Source: Burkholderiales bacterium (lineage in GTDB: Bacteria; Pseudomonadota; Gammaproteobacteria; Burkholderiales; Burkholderiaceae_C). From it: DNA of 11,818 bases. Position 1 is the stretch's first letter. Every line of letters starts with the position of its first letter. This document shows positions 7,013 to 11,818 of the stretch, piece after piece. The stretch lies in the NCBI GenBank assembly GCA_947448105.1, contig CANFNE010000056.1, positions 1-11,818 of the forward strand, given 5' to 3'. Position numbers and translations under genes: made by a program. The notes beneath the pieces are model-generated. The model did no database searches. It was given only the letters and a program-made list of their open reading frames with translations, and had not been told where the DNA came from.

Positions 7013-7447
7013 ATGTTCAACCCTTCCCAAGCCGATGTGCGCCGCTATTTCTGCGCCGTGTACGAAAAAGCCCGAACCACGCAGCCGTTAGAAGCCCTGG
7101 AAACCATCGCCGCCCAGTGGATTGACGAACACCCCGAATACCACGCCGAGCTGCGCGATGCCGATGCGGCGGTAGCTGCGGTTTATGACGGTGCTGAGGG
7201 CCGCAGCAACCCCTTTTTGCACCTGTCTATGCATTTGTCCATCAGCGAGCAAAGCTCGATTGACCAGCCGCGCGGCATTCGCCAGGCGGTGGAATTACTT
7301 ACGCACAAGCGCAACTCCCTGCACCGCGCGCACCACGACGCCATGGAATGTCTGGGTAAGATGCTGTGGGAAAGCCAGCGTGCTGGTCGCCCGCCCGACG
7401 GCGACGCCTATATCGCCTGCGTGCAGCGCCACGCGACGCGCGATTAG
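7013..7447 (+). CDS. DUF1841 family protein
   Basis: A 144-residue protein of the DUF1841 family, which is common in Beta- and Gammaproteobacteria and has no known function. The start MFNPSQADVRRYF (1-13) is the family N-terminus, which is why ATG 7013 is preferred to the in-frame upstream ATG at 6980. The central NPFLHLSMHLSISEQ block and the C-terminal His-rich helix (HRAHHDAMECLGKMLWESQR) are typical. The acidic, helical, His/Glu-rich content gives no catalytic motif that can be assigned safely. It has no Shine-Dalgarno site. It is divergent from the TSUP gene and is followed by a strong terminator at 7471-7500. Confidence 0.9.
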   Translation: MFNPSQADVRRYFCAVYEKARTTQPLEALETIAAQWIDEHPEYHAELRDADAAVAAVYDGAEGRSNPFLHLSMHLSISEQSSIDQPRGIRQAVELLTHKRNSLHRAHHDAMECLGKMLWESQRAGRPPDGDAYIACVQRHATRD

Positions 7448-7470
7448 GAAAAATTCGGAAACGCCAGACA

Positions 7471-7500
7471 TAAAAAAACCGCCCTAGGGCGGTTTTTTTA
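7471..7500. terminator. Perfect palindromic bidirectional intrinsic terminator
   Basis: The 30 bases are a perfect palindrome: TAAAAAAA, CCGCCCT, then the exact reverse complement. Either transcript gives a GC-rich stem with a seven-base U run. It lies between the converging DUF1841 (ends 7447) and cytochrome c4 (ends 7517) genes and can terminate both. Confidence 0.93.
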
Positions 7501-7516
7501 TGCGGCGCGCGTCCGT

Positions 7517-8182
7517 TTAGCGGAAGCGGCTCTCAGGCACCGTCTTGAGTTCGCCTGGCAAACCGCCGAGGTAGTTGGCCAACACTTTCAACTCGGCATT
7601 GGAAAACTGCTTGGCCACACCGCCCATGATGGCGTTGCCGCGGCCCACTTGCGGGTTGCCTTCGGTCTTGTAGGACTTCAGTGCGACAAAGAGGTAGTCG
7701 CTGTACTGGCCGGCTAGCTTGGGGTAGCTGGGGTCGATGGGCTTGCTCAGGCTCTCGCCGTGGCAGGAGCTGCAAGCGCCTTTGGCCACCAGTTCGACCG
7801 CTTTGGCCGATCCATCCGCCGCTTTTTCCAGCGGTTTGGCGTTGGCATCCACGCCGCTTGCGGAATAGAAAGCCGCCAAATCAGCCATGTCCTGGTCGCT
7901 CAAAGAGGTGGCGATGCCGCGCATGGAGGGGTGTTTGCGCTCGCCTTTTTTGTAGGCGTTCAGGGCCGAGATGATGTATTTCTCGCCTTGGCCCGAGATT
8001 TTGGGCACTTTGTAAATTTCGGGGAAGCTGGCTTGGTAACCCACGATGCCGTGGCAGCCGATGCACATGGCGTTTTTCTTGAGGCCGGCAGCAGCGTCAC
8101 CTTTGATGTCCTGGGCTTGGGCAGATAGGACCGTCACAGAAGCGACAAGAAGTGCGGTCAGGGAGCGAAGCGATAGATTCAT
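7517..8182 (-). CDS. Di-haem cytochrome c4 (periplasmic)
   Basis: A 221-residue secreted di-haem c-type cytochrome. The signal peptide spans residues 1-23 (MNLSLRSL, a hydrophobic core, and a cut after AQA at 21-23). Two homologous cytochrome domains follow: CIGCH at 40-44 with probable Met87 ligand (PSMRG), and CSSCH at 137-141 with probable Met186 ligand (NAIMGG). The repeated segments YPKLAGQYSDYL and VPKISGQGEKYI are c4 hallmarks. Cytochrome c4 carries electrons from the bc1 complex to terminal oxidases, either the CtaC/CtaD type or cbb3. The ATG at 8182 is chosen because it opens the signal peptide; the same frame stays open to 9259, but that part is antisense to the MoxR gene. It is divergent from moxR, with 168 bp between starts. 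Confidence 0.95.
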   Translation of the reverse strand: MNLSLRSLTALLVASVTVLSAQAQDIKGDAAAGLKKNAMCIGCHGIVGYQASFPEIYKVPKISGQGEKYIISALNAYKKGERKHPSMRGIATSLSDQDMADLAAFYSASGVDANAKPLEKAADGSAKAVELVAKGACSSCHGESLSKPIDPSYPKLAGQYSDYLFVALKSYKTEGNPQVGRGNAIMGGVAKQFSNAELKVLANYLGGLPGELKTVPESRFR

Positions 8183-8228
8183 TTTGCGCAGACAATCGAA
8201 AGGGTATTGGTATAAATTGACTGCGCGG

Positions 8229-8234
8229 ATTATA
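8229..8234 (-). promoter_or_regulatory. Candidate -10 box for cytochrome c4
   Basis: On the minus strand the bases read TATAAT, a perfect sigma-70 -10 hexamer, placed 46 bp upstream of the cytochrome c4 ATG. No good -35 hexamer is seen at 16-18 bp, so an activator may be needed or the match may be chance. Confidence 0.45.
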
Positions 8235-8350
8235 TCGGCCCGTCCGAAGCATTTTGCGCCGCCGCCCTTTGTCCAGCCGCCTGCCACCCTTGGGTGTCTT
8301 TGCTGCTGATTATTGTGAATCCACCCTCGTCTAGTTCGATTGCCCCATCC

Positions 8351-9205
8351 ATGAAATTCAACGGTACAAAAAACTACATCGCCACCCAGGACCTGATGCT
8401 TTCGGTCAACGCCGCAGCCAGGCTGCAGCGGCCCTTGCTGGTCAAGGGCGAACCCGGCACCGGCAAAACCATGCTGGCGGAAGAGGTGGCATCGGCACTG
8501 AATCTGCCTTTGCTGCAGTGGCACATCAAATCGACCACCAAGGCGCAACAAGGCCTGTATGAATACGACGCCGTGAGCCGCCTGCGCGACTCGCAGCTCT
8601 CGGACATTGACGGTGGCGAGCGCGTCAAGAACATCCACAACTACATTGTCAAAGGCGTGCTGTGGCAGGCTTTTACGAGCGAGACGCCGGTGGCGCTCTT
8701 GATTGACGAGATCGACAAGGCCGACATCGAGTTCCCCAACGACTTGCTGCGCGAAATCGACCGCATGGAGTTTTACTGCTACGAGACGCGCGAGCTCATC
8801 CGCGCCAAGCACCGCCCGCTGGTGTTCATCACGTCGAACAATGAAAAAGAGCTGCCGGACGCGTTTTTGCGCCGCTGCTTCTTCCACTACATCAAGTTCC
8901 CCGAAGCCGCCACCATGCAAAGCATCGTGGACGTGCACTTCCCCGACCTGAAAAAAGAGTTGCTCACCGCCGCCATGAAGACCTTCTACGAGGTGCGCAA
9001 CCTGCCCGGCCTGAAGAAGAAGCCCTCTACCAGCGAACTGCTGGACTGGCTCAAGCTGCTGCTGGCCGAAGACATCCCTTTGTCGGCGCTGCAATCCAAG
9101 GACGAGAAAATGGCCATTCCCCCGCTCGTGGGCGCGCTGCTCAAAAACGAACAAGACGTGAGCCTGTTCGAAAAACTGATGTTCATGCAACGCAACAACC
9201 GCTGA
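8351..9205 (+). CDS. MoxR-type AAA+ ATPase
   Basis: A 284-residue AAA+ ATPase of the MoxR group. Walker A is GEPGTGKT (33-40), Walker B LLIDEID (116-122), sensor 1 TSNN (161-164), and the conserved DAFLRRCFFHYIKFP (170-184) carries the candidate Arg fingers. The lid domain has the sensor-2-like PSTSELLDWLKLL (225-237). MoxR ATPases work as chaperone-like machines with a VWA-domain partner, for example in maturing metal-centre enzymes or remodelling complexes; the CoxE-type VWA gene is three genes downstream. The subfamily resembles the small PA2707-like MoxR proteins, judged from memory only. The ATG at 8351 is preferred to an in-frame upstream ATG at 8294, since the family begins MKFNGTKNYIAT. 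The next gene begins one base after its stop. Confidence 0.93.
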   Translation: MKFNGTKNYIATQDLMLSVNAAARLQRPLLVKGEPGTGKTMLAEEVASALNLPLLQWHIKSTTKAQQGLYEYDAVSRLRDSQLSDIDGGERVKNIHNYIVKGVLWQAFTSETPVALLIDEIDKADIEFPNDLLREIDRMEFYCYETRELIRAKHRPLVFITSNNEKELPDAFLRRCFFHYIKFPEAATMQSIVDVHFPDLKKELLTAAMKTFYEVRNLPGLKKKPSTSELLDWLKLLLAEDIPLSALQSKDEKMAIPPLVGALLKNEQDVSLFEKLMFMQRNNR

Positions 9206-9206
9206 T

Positions 9207-9437
9207 ATGGCCGAGCCTAAAAAAATTGACTTTTTTGCCATCGGTCTGTCGGACGCCATTGGTTTTCTAGGGGGTTCGCTGGCGGGCTACTGGATTGGCA
9301 AGCTGCTGGGCATGGATATTTTTGCGCCCGGCTATGGCGCGTCCAGCACAGTGGCGATTTTGCTGGTGGGCTTGGGCGGCGGCCTGGGCCTGCAACTGGC
9401 GCGACGCTGGCAACGCAGCCGCAGCGACAAAGAATAA
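9207..9437 (+). CDS. Small two-helix membrane protein in the MoxR/VWA operon
   Basis: A 76-residue protein with two predicted membrane helices, about 13-34 (glycine-rich, GFLGGSLAGYWIGKLLG) and 47-65 (ILLVGLGGGLGLQLA), a short loop between them and a basic C-terminus (RRWQRSR). The layout recalls AtpI/AtpZ-type small proteins of F-type ATPase operons, but no ATP synthase genes are near, so I do not assign it. Its ATG is one base after the MoxR stop, which suggests translational coupling. It could tether the MoxR/VWA machinery to the membrane; that is only inference from position. Confidence 0.75.
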   Translation: MAEPKKIDFFAIGLSDAIGFLGGSLAGYWIGKLLGMDIFAPGYGASSTVAILLVGLGGGLGLQLARRWQRSRSDKE

Positions 9438-9455
9438 AAGTTAAAGCGAATTCCT

Positions 9456-10049
9456 ATGGCCTTTGTAGAACCCATCACCCTCTCATCGCGCGGCGTCACC
9501 TTGGTGCCCCTGGCGCTGGAACACGAAGCCGGTCTGCAGGCCGCAGCCGCCGACGGCGCGCTGTGGAACATCCGCGTCACCTCGGTGCCGGAGCCGCAAG
9601 ACACGCGCAAATACATCGAGGACGCGCTGGCCATGCGCGAGGCCGGCAACCGCTTTGCCTTTTGCGTGCTAGACGAGGCCAGTGGCCGCGTGCTGGGCAG
9701 CAGCAGCTACCACGACATCGTGCCGGCGGTAAAACGGGTGGAGATTGGCTACACCTGGTACGCCAAAAGCGTGCAGCGCAGCCACGTCAACAGCACCTGC
9801 AAGCTGCTGCTCATGACCCACGCCTTTGAGACTTTGGGCTGCCATGTGGTCGGCTGGCGCACCGATAACTTCAACTTTGCCTCGCAAGCCGCCATTGAAC
9901 GCCTGGGCGCGCACAAAGACGGCGTCTTGCGTGGCCACGCCCTGCGCCGTGACGGTACCATCCGCGACACCGTGATGTACAGCCTGCGCGCGGGCGAATG
10001 GCCTGAGGTCAAGGCGCAACTCCTGCACAGCCTGAACAAACCGCGCTGA
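9456..10049 (+). CDS. GNAT family N-acetyltransferase (RimJ/RimL type)
   Basis: A 197-residue acetyltransferase of the GNAT/RimL-like group. It opens with LSSRGVTLVPLALEHEAGL (9-27), the usual first strand and helix. The central sheet contains RVEIGYTWYAKSVQRSHVN (94-112) and CKLLLMTHAFETLGC (115-129), then the N-rich TDNFNFASQAAIERLGA (136-152) and a C-terminal RDTVMYSLRAGEWPEV. The acetyl-CoA loop is QRSHVN rather than the canonical Q/RxxGxG, a variant I believe occurs in this subfamily. The acceptor is unknown: protein N-terminus, small molecule or a tRNA-linked substrate. It lies 18 bp after the small membrane protein gene and 11 bp before the VWA gene, with no clear ribosome site. Confidence 0.9.
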   Translation: MAFVEPITLSSRGVTLVPLALEHEAGLQAAAADGALWNIRVTSVPEPQDTRKYIEDALAMREAGNRFAFCVLDEASGRVLGSSSYHDIVPAVKRVEIGYTWYAKSVQRSHVNSTCKLLLMTHAFETLGCHVVGWRTDNFNFASQAAIERLGAHKDGVLRGHALRRDGTIRDTVMYSLRAGEWPEVKAQLLHSLNKPR

Positions 10050-10060
10050 GACACACCACC

Positions 10061-11287
10061 ATGCTGCTCGACTTTTTCTATACGCTGCGAAGCGCCAAAC
10101 TGCCGGTGTCTGTCAAAGAGTTTCTGACGCTGCTCGAAGCGCTGCAAAAAGGCGTGGTCGGCCCGAACGCCGAGCCTGCACAAACCGACACCTTTGGCGA
10201 GGCCTACAGCAGCGGCTACAAGATTGATGACTTCTATTACCTGAGCCGCGCTGCGCTGGTGAAAGACGAGAAGCACTACGACAAATTTGACCGCGCCTTT
10301 GCCGCCTATTTCAAAGGCGTGGAGATGATCGCCGACTTCACCAAAGAAGTGCCGCTGGAGTGGCTGCGTAAAAACCTGGAGTTGCAACTCAGCCCGGAAG
10401 AACTCGCCAAAATCGAAAAAATGGGCTGGGACGAGCTCATGGAGACGCTGAAAAAGCGGTTCGAAGAGCAAAAAGAGCGCCACGAAGGCGGCAGCAAATG
10501 GATTGGCACCGGCGGCACCTCGCCCTTTGGCGCCTTTGGCCAAAACCCGCAAGGTATCCGCATCGGGCAAGACAAAAGCCGCAACCGCAGCGCGGTCAAG
10601 GTCTGGGACCAGCGCGCCTACAAAGACTACGACGACACCCAGGAACTGGGCACGCGCAACATCAAGGTGGCGCTGCGCCGCCTGCGCAAGTTTGCCCGCG
10701 AAGGCAACGAGGACGAGCTCGATCTGGACGAAACCATCAGCAAAACAGCGGCCAATGCAGGCTACCTGGACATCAAGATGCGCCCGGAGCGGCACAACAA
10801 CGTCAAGGTATTGCTGCTGATGGACGTGGGCGGCACCATGGATGACCATATTGCGCGGGTGGAAGAGCTGTTTAGCGCCACCAAAACCGAGTTCAAGCAC
10901 CTGGAGTTTTATTACTTCCACAACTGCGTGTACGACTTTATGTGGAAGAACAACCGGCGCCGCTTTGCCGAAAAATTTGCGACCTGGGACATCATCCGCA
11001 AGTACAACAAGGACTACAAGCTGATCTTCGTGGGTGACGCCACCATGAGCCCCTACGAGATTTTGCAGCCCGGCGGCAGCGTGGAATACAACAACGAAGA
11101 GCCCGGCGCCGACTGGCTGCAGCGCCTGACGAGTGCTTTCCCTAAATTTGCCTGGATCAACCCAGAACCGCAAGGCGTGTGGCAGTACCGCCAAAGCATC
11201 AGCGTGATCCAGCAACTGATGCAGCAGCGCATGTACCCGCTCACGCTCAAAGGACTGGAAGAGGCCATGCGATTGCTGACGAAATAA
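10061..11287 (+). CDS. CoxE-type VWA domain protein with altered MIDAS motif
   Basis: A 408-residue protein of the VWA/CoxE family, the usual partner of MoxR ATPases. The N-terminal part (MLLDFFYTLRSAKLPVSVKE, 1-20) and the Gly-rich segment GTGGTSPFGAFGQNPQGIRI (149-168) are family signatures. The VWA core starts at NNVKVLLLMDVGGTMDDH (246-263). The metal-adhesion (MIDAS) motif DxSxS appears here as D255-V-G-G-T259: the first serine is glycine and the second threonine. The later acidic residue is retained as Asp326 in LIFVGDATMSPYEI. Metal binding may therefore be weakened or changed, although this form may be typical of the subfamily. It is last in the four-gene MoxR operon. The CDS ends 53 bp before the tRNA fragment. 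Confidence 0.93.
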   Translation: MLLDFFYTLRSAKLPVSVKEFLTLLEALQKGVVGPNAEPAQTDTFGEAYSSGYKIDDFYYLSRAALVKDEKHYDKFDRAFAAYFKGVEMIADFTKEVPLEWLRKNLELQLSPEELAKIEKMGWDELMETLKKRFEEQKERHEGGSKWIGTGGTSPFGAFGQNPQGIRIGQDKSRNRSAVKVWDQRAYKDYDDTQELGTRNIKVALRRLRKFAREGNEDELDLDETISKTAANAGYLDIKMRPERHNNVKVLLLMDVGGTMDDHIARVEELFSATKTEFKHLEFYYFHNCVYDFMWKNNRRRFAEKFATWDIIRKYNKDYKLIFVGDATMSPYEILQPGGSVEYNNEEPGADWLQRLTSAFPKFAWINPEPQGVWQYRQSISVIQQLMQQRMYPLTLKGLEEAMRLLTK

Positions 11288-11299
11288 GCCTGCACGGCC

Positions 11300-11347
11300 C
11301 GGCGAGGGCGGCGAACCAGCGCCCCTAAAATGCCCCACCCCTCGCCG
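11300..11347. repeat. Inverted repeat overlapping the tRNA acceptor strand
   Basis: CGGCGAGGG at 11300-11308 and its exact reverse complement at 11339-11347 are separated by 30 nt. The right arm includes the probable acceptor-stem 5' strand of the tRNA fragment. There is no T run after it, so it is not an ordinary terminator. It could hairpin in the VWA transcript or be chance in GC-rich sequence. Confidence 0.4.
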
Positions 11348-11379
11348 TAGCACAATGGATAGTGCGCATGCCTCCTAAT
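11341..11379 (+). tRNA. 5' half of tRNA-Arg(CCU), broken after the anticodon loop
   Basis: The bases fit a tRNA up to position 38 and then stop fitting. The parts are acceptor strand CTCGCCG (11341-11347), T8-A9, D stem GCAC/GTGC closing loop AATGGATA with its GG, G26, anticodon stem CATGC, and anticodon loop CTCCTAA (11373-11379) with anticodon CCT, giving tRNA-Arg(CCU). The next five bases should be GCATG but are TATCT. No T-loop (TTCRA in a stem) and no matching CGGCGAG plus CCA end are found in the remaining 439 bases. TAAAAT at 11326-11331 could be the tRNA promoter -10 box. The gene is interrupted or truncated at the anticodon loop, where integrases and group I introns both act. The exact first base is uncertain by one or two. 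Confidence 0.75.
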
Positions 11380-11597
11380 ATCTACAATTTGGCAACGAAT
11401 ATCCAGTATCTATCCTCAGTGATCACCATCAGAGTGTGTCCAGTGGATTGACACAAACTGGGGGTGGATTGGGTGTCCCCAGTCTTACCCCACTCTAGAT
11501 TTCCTCAGCAGCTAGTCCAGTTGGTGGCGCAGAACCAGCTTAGAAATCCAGTCTGAGCCTAGATTGGGGGCTTTTGAAACTTCAAGAATCAGCTTGC
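11380..11597 (+). ncRNA. Unexplained structured, non-coding stretch after the tRNA break
   Basis: No convincing reading frame is found here on either strand. Three small hairpins can be drawn. TGTGTC/GACACA (11435-11440 and 11450-11455) has a 9-nt loop. ACTGGGG/CCCCAGT (11457-11463 and 11477-11483) has a 13-nt loop. AGTTGGT/ACCAGCT (11519-11525 and 11534-11540) has an 8-nt loop and one T-G pair. The motif CCAGT recurs at 11403, 11440, 11479, 11517 and 11548. A plus-strand terminator follows at 11598. It may be a small RNA, an intron-like element or the integrase-binding arm of an attachment site; I do not recognise a known RNA family. Confidence 0.3.
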
Positions 11598-11634
11598 AAC
11601 CCCACAAGAAACGTGGGGTTTTCAAATATTTTAT
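11598..11634 (+). terminator. Intrinsic terminator, plus-strand direction
   Basis: Eight-base perfect stem AACCCCAC (11598-11605) and GTGGGGTT (11613-11620) with a 7-nt loop AAGAAAC, followed by a T-rich tail TTCAAATATTTT. The T tract is on the plus strand only, so it ends a rightward transcript. The nearest such transcript would start at or after the tRNA fragment. This suggests that the 11340-11600 stretch is, or once was, transcribed. Confidence 0.8.
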
Positions 11635-11689
11635 TGGTGCACAAGTAGAACTTTTCAAAACTTTGCGCAAAAAATTCACCAGCACACAA

Positions 11690-11818
11690 CTAAAAGCTGT
11701 GCTTCCATCCTAAATCTATAACATCGAAATTAACATCTAAAACCGAACCCGCCTCCAGTCCAGCCTTTATTCGAGTTACATCGATAGTGAATTTATCTTT
11801 TTCACTAATAGAATAGGA
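11690..11818 (-). CDS. C-terminal end of an unidentified AT-rich gene entering from the right edge
   Basis: The minus strand is open from the right window edge for 42 codons and ends with TAG at 11690-11692. The visible end alternates polar and hydrophobic residues (DKFTIDVTRIKAG, then DVNFDVIDLGWKHSF) and finishes with a terminal Phe. Trp, Leu and Ile sit at positions -5, -7 and -9, which resembles the C-terminal beta-signal of outer-membrane barrel proteins, but 42 residues cannot prove it. GC is far below the neighbouring chromosome, as in acquired DNA. The family is unknown. The terminator at 11598-11634 lacks a T run on this strand, so no terminator for this gene is seen. Confidence 0.4.
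   Translation of the reverse strand, partial: SYSISEKDKFTIDVTRIKAGLEAGSVLDVNFDVIDLGWKHSF

Noticed and set aside
8183..9259. Long upstream extension of the cytochrome c4 reading frame
   Set aside because: It is antisense to the MoxR gene, and the signal peptide beginning at 8182 marks the true start.
11288..11347. Circularly permuted tRNA with its 3' half upstream
   Set aside because: The upstream CGGCGAG could pair with the acceptor strand, but no TTCRA T loop or anticodon 3' strand precedes it, and that sequence is the end of the VWA gene.
9749..11353. Minus-strand open frame of 534 codons
   Set aside because: It is antisense to the GNAT and VWA genes, has no recognisable domain, and has the Val/His/Gln-rich composition of a shadow of GC-rich coding sequence.
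11403..11552. CRISPR-like array
   Set aside because: The repeated unit is only five bases and the spacing varies (31-39); there is no 25-nt or longer direct repeat.
11380..11640. A group I intron of ordinary size in tRNA-Arg(CCU)
   Set aside because: The insertion point fits, but I could not find a matching internal guide for the 5' exon, a P7-type R/S pair in the right order, or a 3' exon with a T arm. TAGTCC at 11513 alone is not enough. It remains an alternative to be tested with Infernal.
11341..11640. tmRNA, 6S, RNase P or 4.5S RNA
   Set aside because: None of their conserved sequences (tRNA-like T arm with tag frame, RNase P core, SRP loop) could be found.

Overview
The window reads as betaproteobacterial chromosome, most likely Burkholderiales and probably Comamonadaceae (Rhodoferax/Polaromonas-like). 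This is inferred from the gene families, the cytochrome oxidase gene order, the His-rich CtaD N-terminus and the GC-rich coding style; no phylogenetic computation was possible. Almost all of it is compact housekeeping sequence. The last ~440 bases are different: non-coding or AT-rich, and joined to a tRNA gene that breaks off at its anticodon loop.

Layout. (1) 1-2612, minus strand: a respiratory operon read right to left: a DUF2244 membrane protein, ctaC (oxidase subunit II fused to cytochrome c) and ctaD (oxidase subunit I, cut by the window edge). (2) 2753-3688, minus: a BioC-like methyltransferase-fold protein whose SAM-binding glycine motif is degenerate. (3) 3742-5015, plus: comF (zinc-ribbon phosphoribosyltransferase) and trmL (tRNA wobble-base 2'-O-methyltransferase). 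(4) 5006-6981, minus: a TSUP/TauE-SafE permease, an orphan ParA-type ATPase and a MaoC-type hydratase, whose stop codon overlaps that of trmL. (5) 7013-7447, plus: a DUF1841 protein, followed by a perfect 30-nt palindromic terminator shared with (6) 7517-8182, minus: a di-haem cytochrome c4. (7) 8351-11287, plus: a tight four-gene operon of MoxR-type AAA+ ATPase, small two-helix membrane protein, GNAT acetyltransferase and CoxE-type VWA protein with an altered MIDAS motif.

(8) 11341-11818: the 5' half of a tRNA-Arg(CCU) gene (T8 to the end of the anticodon loop) followed by sequence that cannot complete the tRNA. Next come about 250 nt rich in small hairpins with a CCAGT motif recurring at roughly 38-nt spacing, a plus-strand intrinsic terminator, and the C-terminal end of an AT-rich minus-strand ORF that enters from the right. 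GC there is about 42% by hand count (about 36% after 11640). This is the junction of an integrated element or island, or an intron-like interruption, and is the part most worth a second look.

Functional links: cytochrome c4 is a plausible electron donor to a cytochrome oxidase such as the CtaC/CtaD enzyme. The MoxR/VWA pair is a classic chaperone-like module for maturing or remodelling protein complexes. No CRISPR array, transposase or integrase gene lies inside the window.
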